Below, piece by piece: positions 24,584 to 34,017 of a stretch of 64,000 nt of DNA (its first letter is position 1; each line of letters starts with the position of its first letter). The notes beneath the pieces were generated by a model. The model saw only the letters and a program-made list of their open reading frames with translations. It was not told where the DNA came from and made no database searches. A program made the position numbers and the translations under genes. The DNA comes from UBA6054 sp964522095 (lineage in GTDB: Bacteria > Planctomycetota > Phycisphaerae > Phycisphaerales > UBA1924): the NCBI GenBank assembly GCA_964522095.1, contig CAZFSO010000004.1:1-64000 (forward strand), in the 5' to 3' direction.

Positions 24584-24590
24584 CGGTCGT

Positions 24591-25229
24591 ATGTCCTCCC
24601 CGTCCCTGCATGAAGGGCTGCTGGCCAAGGCAGAGTCCGGCGATGTCGATGCGCTGGTCCGGCTGCTCGAAGAGATCGGCCCGACGGTGCGCGCCGTCAT
24701 CGAACCGAAGATCGGGCGCAAGCATCGCTCCGTGCTGTCCTGCGACGACGTGATGCAGGTCACCTACATGGAGTGCCTTTCCAGGTTCGACGCCTTCGGG
24801 GGCGGGGGGACCCGTGGCTTCCTGGCGTGGCTGATCCGGATCGCAGAGAACAACCTCATCGACGCGGTCCGCGGGCTTGAGGCGGCCAAACGCCCGAACG
24901 CCTCTCGGCGGGTGGGGGCGGGGGGCCGGGACGACTCGACCATCGCCATGGTCGAAGCGCTCGGGGTGACGATCTCGACGCCCTCGCTGGCCGCCGCCCG
25001 GGGCGAGGTGGTGTCCAGCATCCAGGGCGCGGTCGAGCGGCTCCCGGAGAGTTACGCACGCGTCGTCTCGATGTACGACCTGGAAGGCCGGCCCATCGAG
25101 GAGGTCGTGCAGGAACTGGGCCGGAGCAAGGGCGCGGTGTACATGCTCCGGGCCCGCGCCCACGAGCATCTGCGGGACCTTCTGGGCTCGGAATCGAAGT
25201 TTTTCACAAAAGTTGACTCAACCCGGTAA
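24591..25229 (+). CDS. ECF-type RNA polymerase sigma factor
   Basis: 212 residues from ATG 24591. Region 2 is seen in CDDVMQVTYMECLSRF..GFLAWLIRIAENNLIDAVR (core binding and -10 recognition), and region 4 in LPESYARVVSMYDLEGRPIEEVVQELGRSKGAVYMLRARAHEHL (helix-turn-helix for -35 recognition). A low-complexity linker joins them. No anti-sigma factor gene is adjacent; instead a Ser/Thr kinase follows after 44 nt, the arrangement of planctomycete kinase-linked ECF groups in which phosphorylation is thought to control the sigma factor. An in-frame start at 24483 exists, but it precedes the TACACT element and lacks support. Confidence 0.92.
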   Translation: MSSPSLHEGLLAKAESGDVDALVRLLEEIGPTVRAVIEPKIGRKHRSVLSCDDVMQVTYMECLSRFDAFGGGGTRGFLAWLIRIAENNLIDAVRGLEAAKRPNASRRVGAGGRDDSTIAMVEALGVTISTPSLAAARGEVVSSIQGAVERLPESYARVVSMYDLEGRPIEEVVQELGRSKGAVYMLRARAHEHLRDLLGSESKFFTKVDSTR

Positions 25230-25273
25230 TATCGCGTGACCAACCTGAGTGGTTTTCCGCTGATCGGGGTGGT

Positions 25274-27934
25274 ATGCAGACAGGTCCGGAACGAACTCGC
25301 GGCGGCCTGACCCTGGAACTGGGGGAGGTCTCGGAAGCATCGCGGCTGCGTGAGCGGGCGCTGATCCTGGCGGCGCTCAACCAGGTGGACCCGTCGACCT
25401 GGACGTCACGCGCCGCCTCGTCGGTCGTCGCGCCCGCACGCGGGCTGGACGACTCGACGGTCTCCGGCCCGCTGCTCGATCGCCCCTTGCTGCCGGGCCC
25501 CGACACCTTTCCGGGCTACACCATCCTGCGCGAGGTCCACCGGGGCGGGCAGGGCGTGGTGTATCTCGCCACGCAGCAGACCACCCGGCGGCGCGTCGCG
25601 GTGAAGGTGATCCACGGCGGCGCCACGCTCGGCCCGACCGGCAGGGCCCGGTTCGAGCGCGAGGTCCAGCTGCTCGGGCAACTGAACCACCCGAACATCG
25701 TCAAACTGCACGACTCCGGCGTCACCAGCGACGGGAGCCTCTTCTACGTCATGGACTACGTGTCGGGCCGGGCGCTCGACGACGTGCTCCGCGAGCAGCG
25801 CCGCCGGTTCCGCGTCGAGTCTTCGAGGGCCCGCAGCCGGGCCGAGGGGCTGGACAGCGTCGACGGCGCCCTGCGGTTCTTCGCCAAGATCTGCGACGGC
25901 GTCAACGCCGCCCACCTCCGCGGCGTGATCCACCGCGACATCAAGCCCGCCAACGTCCGGGTCGACGAGCACGGCGAGCCGGTGCTGGTCGACTTCGGCC
26001 TGGCCAAGGTCTCCACCGCGGTGGGCGCCGAGCCCGGCGCGTCCGCGCCGATGACCCTGACCGGCCAGTTCGTCGGCTCGCTCCCCTGGGCCAGCCCCGA
26101 GCAGGCGGCGGGCGCGGGCGAGTCGATCGACCTGCGTTCGGACGTGTATTCCCTGGGCGTGATGCTCTACCAGATGCTCACGGGCGGGCAGTTCCCGTAC
26201 GCCGTCAGCGGGAACATGCGCGACGTCCTGGACAACATCCAGCGTGCCGACCCCGAGCCGCCCAGCAACGCGCGGCGCCAGATCAACAACGAGGTCGAGA
26301 CCATCGTCCTCAAGGCGATCGCGAAGGAGAAGGACCGACGCTACCAGAGCGCTGGCGAACTCGCCCGCGACGTCCGGCGTTACCTGCGCGGCGAGCCGAT
26401 CGAGGCCAAGCGCGACGCGGGGTGGTACGTCATCCGCAAGACGCTCAACCGCCACCGGGTCGCCGCGACCTGCGCCGCGGCCGTCTGCCTGCTGGTGACC
26501 GGCTCGGCGGTCGCGATGACCGCGATGTGGCGGCAGTCCGACGCCGCCCGGGCCGTCGCCGTGGCCCAGCGCGACCGGGCGGAAGACAACCTCGCGGCCG
26601 TGCGCGACCTGGCGAACACCTTCCTTTACGACTTCAACGACGCGATCGCCAACCTCCGCGGCGCGACGCGGGCGCGCGAGACGGTGCTCGCCAAGGCGCT
26701 GGAGTATCTTGAGATCCTCGCGGCCCAGCCGGACCACGGGCCGGCCGCGCTCGCGTCGCTTGCCGACGCGCACGAGCGCATCGGGGACCTCTACGGCGCG
26801 CTCAACTCGGCCAACCTCGGCTCGTCGGCCAAAGCGGCCGAGCACTACAGCGCCGCGCTGGAGATCCGCCAGCGCCTCGCCGTGGCCTTCCCCGACGACC
26901 CGCACCACAAGTCGGCCCTCGCCCGGACCTGGGAACGCATCGGGGAGAGCCGGATCAAGCACGAGGACTTCTCGTCGGCGCTGGAGGCGTACGAGTGGGG
27001 CCGGCGCTTCGCCGAGCAGGCCGACGACACGCCCGCCCGTCTGGCGCTCGCGACGCGCGTCGCCGACGCCCACCGCCGGCTGGCCGAGGGCATGCGCGAT
27101 GACCCGCAGGCCTTCGCCGCCCGGATGGACCTGGCGGCGTCGATGTACGCCCAGGCCGACGCGGGCTGGGCCGCCCTCGACGCGCCCGAATCGCCGCGCC
27201 GCCGCGCGATCCTGGTCAGCAAGCAGGCCCAGACGCTCCTGCAGCGTGCGGCCGTGGCGACGCGCCACAACGATCTCGAAGCCGCGGGCGACCTGATCGG
27301 CACGGGCGCGGAGATGATCGGCCGGGTGCTGCCGCGGTTCGAGGCCATGCTGGCGGCGAGCCCGGCGGACTACCAGACCGCGCGTGACCTGTGGGTGGTC
27401 GTGCACTACCTCGGGCAGGCGCACTTCGAGGCCGCGGAGGTGCACGCCGGCCTCGGCGACGACGAGGCCGCCCGCCGGGCACGCGAGGAGGCGCTCGCGA
27501 CCTTCACGCGCCTGCACGCCCTGGCCGAGTCGCTGGCGACCGACGAATCGAACATCGAGGCCCAGCGCGACCTGGGCGTCTCGACCAACAAACTCGGCAA
27601 CACGCTGAGCGCGTTGGGACGCCTGGACGAGGCCCGGGACGCCTTCGAGCGGAACGTGGTGCTCTGGAAGGGCCTGTACGCCTCGGACCCCGTCGAGCGG
27701 CACCTGCGCGACCTCGGCGTCGGGCAGCACAAGGTGGCCGAGACGGACGAGCGTCTGGCCGACCACGCCGAGACGGAGGCCGAGCGCGTCGCGCTGCTCC
27801 GCCTGGCGCAGGCGGGGTACCAGACCGCGGAGGCAACCTTCCGCCAGTTCGAGACGCGGGGCGGTGACGCGGCGCGTCTGCTCAGGTCAGTCCGGGAGAG
27901 CCTGGACCGCGTCGCGGAGAAACTCGGCGGCTGA
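25274..27934 (+). CDS. Membrane Ser/Thr protein kinase with C-terminal TPR-like region
   Basis: 886 residues. Hanks-type kinase domain about 80-370: glycine-rich loop HRGGQGVVY, Lys108 region VAVKVIH, catalytic loop HRDIKPANV (His220, Asp222), DFGLAK at 240 and SLPWASPEQA in the activation/P+1 loop. A single transmembrane helix (about 396-418, AATCAAAVCLLVTGSAVAMTAMW) separates it from a large extracytoplasmic region of helical pairs that look like degenerate TPRs (for instance ALASLADAHERIGDLYGAL and LGVSTNKLGNTLSALGRLDEA). This is the standard planctomycete sensor kinase layout. Its gene follows the ECF sigma gene and probably forms an operon with it, so the two likely make one signalling unit. 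Confidence 0.93.
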   Translation: MQTGPERTRGGLTLELGEVSEASRLRERALILAALNQVDPSTWTSRAASSVVAPARGLDDSTVSGPLLDRPLLPGPDTFPGYTILREVHRGGQGVVYLATQQTTRRRVAVKVIHGGATLGPTGRARFEREVQLLGQLNHPNIVKLHDSGVTSDGSLFYVMDYVSGRALDDVLREQRRRFRVESSRARSRAEGLDSVDGALRFFAKICDGVNAAHLRGVIHRDIKPANVRVDEHGEPVLVDFGLAKVSTAVGAEPGASAPMTLTGQFVGSLPWASPEQAAGAGESIDLRSDVYSLGVMLYQMLTGGQFPYAVSGNMRDVLDNIQRADPEPPSNARRQINNEVETIVLKAIAKEKDRRYQSAGELARDVRRYLRGEPIEAKRDAGWYVIRKTLNRHRVAATCAAAVCLLVTGSAVAMTAMWRQSDAARAVAVAQRDRAEDNLAAVRDLANTFLYDFNDAIANLRGATRARETVLAKALEYLEILAAQPDHGPAALASLADAHERIGDLYGALNSANLGSSAKAAEHYSAALEIRQRLAVAFPDDPHHKSALARTWERIGESRIKHEDFSSALEAYEWGRRFAEQADDTPARLALATRVADAHRRLAEGMRDDPQAFAARMDLAASMYAQADAGWAALDAPESPRRRAILVSKQAQTLLQRAAVATRHNDLEAAGDLIGTGAEMIGRVLPRFEAMLAASPADYQTARDLWVVVHYLGQAHFEAAEVHAGLGDDEAARRAREEALATFTRLHALAESLATDESNIEAQRDLGVSTNKLGNTLSALGRLDEARDAFERNVVLWKGLYASDPVERHLRDLGVGQHKVAETDERLADHAETEAERVALLRLAQAGYQTAEATFRQFETRGGDAARLLRSVRESLDRVAEKLGG

Positions 27935-28021
27935 ACCGTTCCCGGGACGTCGGCAGGAGGAGGCCGGCGGCTCGGGGCAGCCGTGCAACCGGGGTGCAGA
28001 CCCCACGAGAGAGGTGCAGAC

Positions 28022-30010
28022 ATGCGAGCCGTGAGCCGATCAATCATCGCCGCGGGGCCCTTGGTCCTCGCGGCCGGGCACGCCGTGGCCCAGCAGGACG
28101 CGTTCTGGTCCAACCCGGCCGGCGGCTGGTGGTCCGACAGCGGGAACTGGGCGTCCGGTGTGGTGCCCAACAACAGCGGCTCGAACCTGTTCAATGCCGT
28201 GCTCGACCTCCAGGGGGGCGTGTATCAGGTGGACCTCGACGTCGACGTGTCGCTGCAGAACCTCTCGCTGCTCGGCGCCGACACGCGCCTGAACCTGGGT
28301 TCGCGGAGCCTCACGGTGCACGAGAACCTCAGCGTCGTCAACGCGACGATCGTCCGGGGCGGGTTCGAGAACGACCTGACGGTCAACGGCCAACTCAGGC
28401 TCCAGGACTCCATGCTGATGTACGCGGGCGTGGTGACCTCGAACGGCAGCGTTGTGCTCGACGGCGACTACGAGATCGACATCTGCAACACCGGCGTCGA
28501 CCACTACGGCTCCGGCGGCATCCTCTGGCAGGGCGCCGCCAACCTGCGCATCGACTCGAACGGCTGGCTGACCAACGGGCCCGGGTCGACCTTCACCATC
28601 GCCCCGGGCGCGAGCAAGTCGATCGTCGGCGACGGCACGGGCCGGCTGAACAACTACGGCACGCTCATCGTCGGCTCGGGCGGCCGCGGCGAGCAGGCAA
28701 ACGTCACGGTCAACGACGTCATCTTCAACAACGCCGGCGCGGTCGTCGTGGAGGGCGGTTCGCTGACGCTCAACACGCCCAACAACCTGGCCCCGGGCGG
28801 CGTGCTCGGCGAGGGATCGTGGTCGGTGCGCAACGGGGCCGTCCTGGACTTCGGCCAGTGGGGCTTCCACACGCTGGCCGCGGAGGTCAGCATCTCCGGC
28901 GCCGGGTCGTCGTTCACGCAGATCGCCGGCCTGACCGAGATCTCCGCCACCGGGCGCTTCGAGGTGCTCGACGGCTACGGCTTCGAGGCGGGGGCCGCGT
29001 TCTTCAACCACGGCGAGATCGCCGTCGGCGCGGGGTCGTCGTTCAGCACGTCGGTCTTCGGGCTCGGCAACCTGAACGGGACGACGCTGGCGGGCGGCGC
29101 CTACCGCGTCGCCGGGTTTTTCGACTCGGGCGCCGAACGCATCACCCACCTGGCGGGGGCGCAAGTCGCGCTGATCGGCGCGGACGCCCAGTTCGCCGGC
29201 ATCGAGGCCATCGAGCACGTCGGGTCCGGCGCCCGCTTCGCCATCGACCAGGGGCGCAACTTCACCACTCAGGGCGACCTGACCGTGGTGGCCGGGGGGG
29301 CCATCGGCGTGGGCGAGGGGTCGGTCCTGACGGTGAACGGCACGCTGACGAACAACCGCCCGGACGGCTCGTTCGCGGACGGGCACTTCGAGGTCACGGG
29401 CACGCTCGTCGCGAGCGGGCTGCAGGTCAACCGCATCGACGGGGAACTCGTCCTCAACGGGGCCAACTCGGCCGTGCTCGACCAGCACGGCAACGACGCC
29501 CTGGCCGGGCTCTCGGGGATCGGCGAGTCCGGCGTGCTCCGCCTGCGCGAGGGCCGGTCGCTCGAGACCATCGGCAACCTGACCGTCGAGGGCGTGCTCG
29601 CCATCGAGGGCCCCGGCGAGGGGCGCTCGGGCACGGACTGCGTGCTCGACATCGGGGGCCAACTGCACTTCGCGGACACCGCGGTGCTCTCGATGCTCAT
29701 CGACGGGTCCACCGGACGCCAGCGCGGCGAGATTCTCTCGGCCGCGACCCGCATCGACGAGGGCGCCACGCTTGAACTCGTCCTCGCCGAGGGCGTGTCG
29801 CTGAACCTCGGCGACACCATCCGCCTGCTTGAAACCGGGGCCCTGTCCGGCACGTTCAGCACCGTGGTCGGCACCGACATCGGCGCAGGGCTGTGGTTCG
29901 AGGTCGTCCAGGACGCCGGCGCGGTCTACGCGGTCGTCGTGCCCGCCCCGGGGGCGGCCGGGCTGCTCGGGCTCGCGGGGCTGGCGGCGACCCGGCGGCG
30001 ACGCCGCTGA
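28022..30010 (+). CDS. Secreted beta-helix-like surface protein with PEP-CTERM-type C-terminus (VPAPGA variant)
   Basis: 662 residues from ATG 28022, which has GAGAGG about 7 nt upstream and gives a standard signal peptide (SIIAAGPLVLAAGHAVAQQ). The body is composed of short repeating G/N/V-rich strands (patterns such as GNLTVEGVLAI and NNAGAVVVEGGSLTL) suggesting a right-handed beta-helix or autotransporter-like passenger, without catalytic residues that I recognise. The end is VVVPAPGAAGLLGLAGLA then ATRRRRR: a short motif, hydrophobic helix and basic tail. This is the PEP-CTERM/exosortase type of sorting signal in which the usual Glu is replaced by Ala. Function unknown; probably surface anchored. 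It ends 3 bp from the convergent nadK. Confidence 0.82.
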   Translation: MRAVSRSIIAAGPLVLAAGHAVAQQDAFWSNPAGGWWSDSGNWASGVVPNNSGSNLFNAVLDLQGGVYQVDLDVDVSLQNLSLLGADTRLNLGSRSLTVHENLSVVNATIVRGGFENDLTVNGQLRLQDSMLMYAGVVTSNGSVVLDGDYEIDICNTGVDHYGSGGILWQGAANLRIDSNGWLTNGPGSTFTIAPGASKSIVGDGTGRLNNYGTLIVGSGGRGEQANVTVNDVIFNNAGAVVVEGGSLTLNTPNNLAPGGVLGEGSWSVRNGAVLDFGQWGFHTLAAEVSISGAGSSFTQIAGLTEISATGRFEVLDGYGFEAGAAFFNHGEIAVGAGSSFSTSVFGLGNLNGTTLAGGAYRVAGFFDSGAERITHLAGAQVALIGADAQFAGIEAIEHVGSGARFAIDQGRNFTTQGDLTVVAGGAIGVGEGSVLTVNGTLTNNRPDGSFADGHFEVTGTLVASGLQVNRIDGELVLNGANSAVLDQHGNDALAGLSGIGESGVLRLREGRSLETIGNLTVEGVLAIEGPGEGRSGTDCVLDIGGQLHFADTAVLSMLIDGSTGRQRGEILSAATRIDEGATLELVLAEGVSLNLGDTIRLLETGALSGTFSTVVGTDIGAGLWFEVVQDAGAVYAVVVPAPGAAGLLGLAGLAATRRRRR

Positions 30011-30013
30011 CGC

Positions 30014-30910
30014 TCAGCGCTCAAACTCGCCGACCCGCCCGGTGGGCGTGCTGGCCCAGTGCATCTTGCCGAGCAGCGTGCGCCAGTAACTCACCGCCGG
30101 GTCCGAGACGAACCGGACGGTGCGCCGGCCGCTGCGGATCCGCACGAGGTCGCCCTCGCCGAGGCGGTGGTGGCCCTGGCCGTCGATGAGCAGCGTCGTG
30201 CCCGCCTCCTCGGTGGCGTTGACGCTCCGGACGCCGATGTCGATGGGGGTGTCCGCGCGGAGCACGATCGGGCGGAAACTCAGCGAGTGCGCGGCGATGG
30301 GCGTGATCACGCAGGCGTCGACCCCCGGCGCCACGATCGGCCCGCCCGCCGAGATGTTGTACGCGGTCGACCCCAGGGGCGTCGAGACGATCAGCCCGTC
30401 GCCCGACACGGTCGGGCCGGGCTGGGCGTCGATGGTCAGGTCCAGCGTGATCATCCGGTACGGCGGCCCGGCGGTGACGACGAGTTCGTTGAGCGCGGTG
30501 GCGCTGTACCGCAATGTGCCGTCCGGGCCGACCACGTCGCCGTCCAGCGTCCGGTGCTCGTGCGTCCGCAACGCCGCCGGGCCGAGCAGGGCCTCTGCCG
30601 ACCGGCTGAACGCCCCGAGTTCGTACCCGGCCATGAAGCCGACCTTGCCCGTGTTGATCCCCAGCAGCGGCGTGTCGAAGTCCAGGCACGCCCGGGCGGC
30701 CGAGAGGATGGTCCCGTCGCCGCCCATCACGACGATCAGGTCGGGCGCCCCCTCGGACAACGCGCCCGACGCGACGGCCGCCGGCAGGTCGGCCGAGTCG
30801 ACCTGCCCGACCAGGCGCCCGTGCCGCTCGATGAGTCGGCGCACGTCGCCGGCCGCCGCCACCGCCCGGGGCTTGCGCGGGTTGATGACCAGCAGGGCGG
30901 ATCGTGCCAT
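30014..30910 (-). CDS. nadK: NAD kinase
   Basis: 298 residues. Contains the diagnostic LIVVMGGDGTILSAAR (GGDG phosphate loop and catalytic Asp), LLGINTGKVGFMA (NE/D-like second site), and DGLIVSTPLGSTAYNISAGGPIV (conserved TPxGSTAY nicotinamide-side motif). It phosphorylates NAD+ to NADP+ with ATP or polyphosphate. It is the last gene of a three-gene minus-strand run after dxs (45 nt gap), supplying the NADP(H) that isoprenoid synthesis consumes. Confidence 0.95.
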   Translation of the reverse strand: MARSALLVINPRKPRAVAAAGDVRRLIERHGRLVGQVDSADLPAAVASGALSEGAPDLIVVMGGDGTILSAARACLDFDTPLLGINTGKVGFMAGYELGAFSRSAEALLGPAALRTHEHRTLDGDVVGPDGTLRYSATALNELVVTAGPPYRMITLDLTIDAQPGPTVSGDGLIVSTPLGSTAYNISAGGPIVAPGVDACVITPIAAHSLSFRPIVLRADTPIDIGVRSVNATEEAGTTLLIDGQGHHRLGEGDLVRIRSGRRTVRFVSDPAVSYWRTLLGKMHWASTPTGRVGEFER

Positions 30911-30955
30911 CGGGTCGGGTGCTCCGCGACGGGGTGAAGGAGGGGCGGTTGCGCG

Positions 30956-32953
30956 TCAGGCGTTCGGGGCCGGCTCGGCGCGGCGCGCCGGTGCGGCCGC
31001 GACGAACCGCTCGTGGTGGGCGGGGTCGGCGGCGTGTCGGATCATCCGGGCGATGCCTTCGGCGTCGAGCCCGACCTCGGCGAGTTGGTTGCGCCTGGGG
31101 TCCTGCATGACCCACTGGTCCGGGATCCCGTGCCGCACGATGCGCGACGCGTCCAGGCCCAGTTCCTGGGCGGTCTCCAGGACCGCCGAACCGAAGCCGC
31201 CGACCACGGTGTGGTCCTCGAGGGTGAGCACCGGGACGCCGCGTGAGAGCAGGGCGCGCACCAGGCCGGCGTCGACCGGCTTGGCGAACCGGGCGTCCCA
31301 CACGCCCACGCGGTACTCCTCGCCGAGCAGGTCGCGGGCGTCCATCGCGGCGATGGCCGGCGTGCCGAAAGCGAGCACCGCCACGTCGGGGCGGGCGGCG
31401 TCCAGGTCGGCGAACTCGGGCGTGAGCAGGCGGGCCTTGCCGGGCTCGAAGGCGGGGCAGGGCAGATCGGTGAACCGGGCCGAGCAGTCGTCGCGGGGGT
31501 AACGCACCGCGGTCAGGCCGCCCTCCCAGTCGTGCATGAACTCCAGCGACGCAACGAGGCTCGGCTCGTCGATGGCGGCCATGATCACGGCGTCGGGCAG
31601 CGTCCGGAGCAGGGCCACGTCGCAGAAGCCGTGGTGCACCGCGCCGTCCCCGCCGACCAGCCCGGCGCGGTCCAGGCACAGGCGGACGGCCAGGCCCTGG
31701 AGCGCGACCTCCTGGAACGCCTGGTCGAAGGCGCGCTGCAGGAAGGTCGAGTAGACCGCGAAGAACGGGCGCAGGCCGACCTTGGCCATGCCCGCCATCA
31801 TGTCCATCGCGTGGCTCTCGCAGATGCCCGTGTCGAAGCAGCGGTCGGGGAAGCGCGCCAGCGCCTTGGCGACGCCGGTGCCGTCGGGCATGGCGGCCGT
31901 CGTCGCGACGATCTTGGGGTCGCGCTCCATCAGGTCGGCCAGGGCGTCGGCGAAGGCCGCGGTGAAGGACCGCCCGCCTGACTTCATCTCCACGCGGCAG
32001 CCGAGCACCTCGTCGCGTTCGACCTTGAAGGCCTTTGGCGAGTGGAACCGCGTCGCGTCGCTCTCGGCCACGTCCAGGCCCTTGCCCTTGACGGTCTTGA
32101 CGTGCAGGACCATGGGCCGGTCGAGGTCGCGGGCCTCGCTGAGGAACTCGATCAGGGTCGGCAGGTCGTGGCCGTCGATCGGCCCGACGGTCAGCAGGCC
32201 GAACTTCTCGAACCAGGAGTCCTCGGCGATGGCCGCCTTGGTCATCTCGCCCATGCGGTGGTAGGCCTCACGGAGCATGCCCCCGCCGGGCATGTGGCGC
32301 AGGAACTCTTTGGCGCCCTTCTTCAGGTCGGCGTAGGTGTGGCTGACCCGGACCCGGTCGAAGTACTGGGCCATCGCGCCCTGGGGCTTGCTGATGCTCA
32401 TCCCGTTGTCGTTGAGGACGACCAGGAACTGTCGCTTGAGGACGCCCGCGCCGTTGAGGCCCTCCATCGCCACGCCGTTGACGATCGACGCGTCGCCGAT
32501 GATCGTCGCGACGCGTCGCCCGCCGGGGTTGGTTCTCGGGTCGAAGGCCTCGCCGTTGATCGTGTCGCCCCGGGCCATGCCGACCGCGGTGGAGATGCCC
32601 GTGCCCGCGTGGCCCACGCGGAACAGGTCGTAGCGGGACTCGTCCGGCTCGGGGAACCCCGCCATGCCCTGGCGGGTCCGGAGTTTGCCAAGGAGGGGGT
32701 ACCGCCCGGTGATCAGTTTGTGCGGGTAGCACTGGTGCCCGACATCGAAGAGCAGGCGGTCGTGCCCGAAGTCGAAGACGCGGTGCATCGCCAGCGTCAG
32801 TTCGACCACGCCGAGGTTCGGCGCCAGGTGCCCCCCGGTGGTGGACACCTGCTCGATGATCGCCTGGCGGATCTCGCCCGCCAGTTCGCCGAGTTGTTCC
32901 ACGCTCAGGCGGCGCAGGTCCTGGGGGCCGGTCAAGGATTGGAGCAGCGTCAT
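30956..32953 (-). CDS. dxs: 1-deoxy-D-xylulose-5-phosphate synthase
   Basis: 665 residues, three-domain transketolase-like enzyme. Thiamine diphosphate site: HLAPNLGVVELTLAMH and DVGHQCYPHKLITGR in domain I, GDASIVNGVAMEGLN (GDG-type Mg/ThDP motif, here GDAS) and LNDNGMSIS; domain II has DRAGLVGGDGAVHHG; the C-terminal domain contains VLTLEDHTVVGGFGSAV. It condenses pyruvate and glyceraldehyde-3-phosphate, committing carbon to the MEP isoprenoid pathway, and its product also feeds thiamine and pyridoxal. Lies 104 nt behind a polyprenyl diphosphate synthase gene on the same strand. Confidence 0.95.
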   Translation of the reverse strand: MTLLQSLTGPQDLRRLSVEQLGELAGEIRQAIIEQVSTTGGHLAPNLGVVELTLAMHRVFDFGHDRLLFDVGHQCYPHKLITGRYPLLGKLRTRQGMAGFPEPDESRYDLFRVGHAGTGISTAVGMARGDTINGEAFDPRTNPGGRRVATIIGDASIVNGVAMEGLNGAGVLKRQFLVVLNDNGMSISKPQGAMAQYFDRVRVSHTYADLKKGAKEFLRHMPGGGMLREAYHRMGEMTKAAIAEDSWFEKFGLLTVGPIDGHDLPTLIEFLSEARDLDRPMVLHVKTVKGKGLDVAESDATRFHSPKAFKVERDEVLGCRVEMKSGGRSFTAAFADALADLMERDPKIVATTAAMPDGTGVAKALARFPDRCFDTGICESHAMDMMAGMAKVGLRPFFAVYSTFLQRAFDQAFQEVALQGLAVRLCLDRAGLVGGDGAVHHGFCDVALLRTLPDAVIMAAIDEPSLVASLEFMHDWEGGLTAVRYPRDDCSARFTDLPCPAFEPGKARLLTPEFADLDAARPDVAVLAFGTPAIAAMDARDLLGEEYRVGVWDARFAKPVDAGLVRALLSRGVPVLTLEDHTVVGGFGSAVLETAQELGLDASRIVRHGIPDQWVMQDPRRNQLAEVGLDAEGIARMIRHAADPAHHERFVAAAPARRAEPAPNA

Positions 32954-33057
32954 TGCACCCCCGGGGGAAACAGGCAGCGGTCAGCGTGCATTCTAAGCGC
33001 GCCGCCCGCGGCCCGCACCGCGTACGCCGGTTCGGGTGGGCTTGTTCGCCGGCCCGC

Positions 33058-33939
33058 TCAGCGGTCGCGCCGCGCCATGGCCCGGCTCAGTTCCAGCAGC
33101 GGACGGGCCGACGGGCCCAAGGGCGCCAGGGCGGCCTCCGCGTCCGCCTGGAGTCGCTCGACCTCCCGCCGGGAACCCTCCAGCCCGAGAACCAGCGGGT
33201 AGGTCAGTTTGCCCGCCTGGGCGTCCTTGCCCGTGGCCTTGCCCACCGTGTCCGGGGCGCCGGTCGCGTCGAGCAGGTCGTCGACGATCTGGAAGATCAG
33301 GCCCAGGTCGTCGGCGAACCGGGTGATCGCGTCCAGTTCCGCCGAGCCCGTGCCGGCGCCCCCCAGGATCGCCCCCATGCGGCACGCCGCCCGGATCAGC
33401 GCGCCGGTCTTGTTGCGGTGGATCAGTTCCAGTTGCTGGCGGGGACCGAGCCGGCCGGGCTCGGCGTCGACGCCCAGGGTGTCGTGGATCTGCCCGGCGA
33501 TCATCGCCCGGGTCCCCCGGCCCAGTTCCCGGACGAGCGCCACCCGAACCGCGCCGTCGAGCCCGTTCTCCGTGCGCCAGATGGCCTCGTACGCCAGGTT
33601 GAGCATGGCGTCGCCCGCCAGGATGGCCATGGCCTCGCCCGCGTGCCGGTGCAGGGTCGGGCGGCCGCGGCGCAGGTCGTCGTCGTCGAGCGCCGGGAGG
33701 TCGTCGTGGACGAGGCTGAAGGCGTGCACGAGTTCCACCGCCATGCCGCCCGGCAACGAGTCCTTGCCCACGCCCCCGACCGCCTCGGCCGACCGCCACG
33801 CGAGCGTCGGGCGCAGGCGTTTGCCGCCGCCCAGCAGGGCGTACCGCACCGCGTCCCGGAGCGTTTCCGGCACGTCGCTGGTCGCGATGAACGCGGCGAG
33901 GGCGTCGTCAACCTGCTGGATCACCGCGTCGTGCGCCAT
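33058..33939 (-). CDS. Polyprenyl (farnesyl/geranylgeranyl) diphosphate synthase
   Basis: 293 residues. First Asp-rich motif HDDLPALDDDDLRRG (DDx4D type, as in bacterial short-chain enzymes) and second motif IFQIVDDLLDATG (DDxxD), with GKRLRPTLAW near the N-terminus for pyrophosphate binding and GKATGKDAQAGKLTYP late in the protein, typical of IspA-like farnesyl or geranylgeranyl synthases. It elongates allylic diphosphates with IPP. Together with dxs and nadK it forms an isoprenoid-oriented operon. Chain length cannot be fixed by eye: residues before the first Asp motif (VHAFSLVHDD) suggest C15-C20. Confidence 0.92.
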   Translation of the reverse strand: MAHDAVIQQVDDALAAFIATSDVPETLRDAVRYALLGGGKRLRPTLAWRSAEAVGGVGKDSLPGGMAVELVHAFSLVHDDLPALDDDDLRRGRPTLHRHAGEAMAILAGDAMLNLAYEAIWRTENGLDGAVRVALVRELGRGTRAMIAGQIHDTLGVDAEPGRLGPRQQLELIHRNKTGALIRAACRMGAILGGAGTGSAELDAITRFADDLGLIFQIVDDLLDATGAPDTVGKATGKDAQAGKLTYPLVLGLEGSRREVERLQADAEAALAPLGPSARPLLELSRAMARRDR

Positions 33940-33947
33940 GGCCAGCC

Positions 33948-33953
33948 ATCGTA
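33948..33953 (-). promoter_or_regulatory. Leaderless -10 element of the prenyl synthase operon
   Basis: Minus-strand TACGAT ends 8 nt before ATG 33939. Confidence 0.45.
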
Positions 33954-34005
33954 CGGTGCCGTCCGGGCGGTGGGGGGAGGGGCGTCACTACCGGCGGGCT
34001 GGCGA

Positions 34006-34011
34006 TACCAT
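34006..34011 (+). promoter_or_regulatory. Leaderless -10 element of the TolQ/ExbB-like gene
   Basis: TACCAT, within GATACCAT, ends 6 nt before the GTG start at 34018. Confidence 0.5.
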
Positions 34012-34017
34012 CGGGCC

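Larger units (their letters stand above)
24175..24590. other. Divergent intergenic region, 416 bp, between C39-like operon and ECF sigma gene
   Basis: No convincing protein-coding frame. The left half holds the structured minus-strand RNA with its terminator (24285-24410). The middle contains an AT-rich island CGTTTCGAAAATTTCGAGAATC (around 24445-24467), which may include promoter elements. The right end carries the TACACT element of the sigma gene. Confidence 0.6.
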
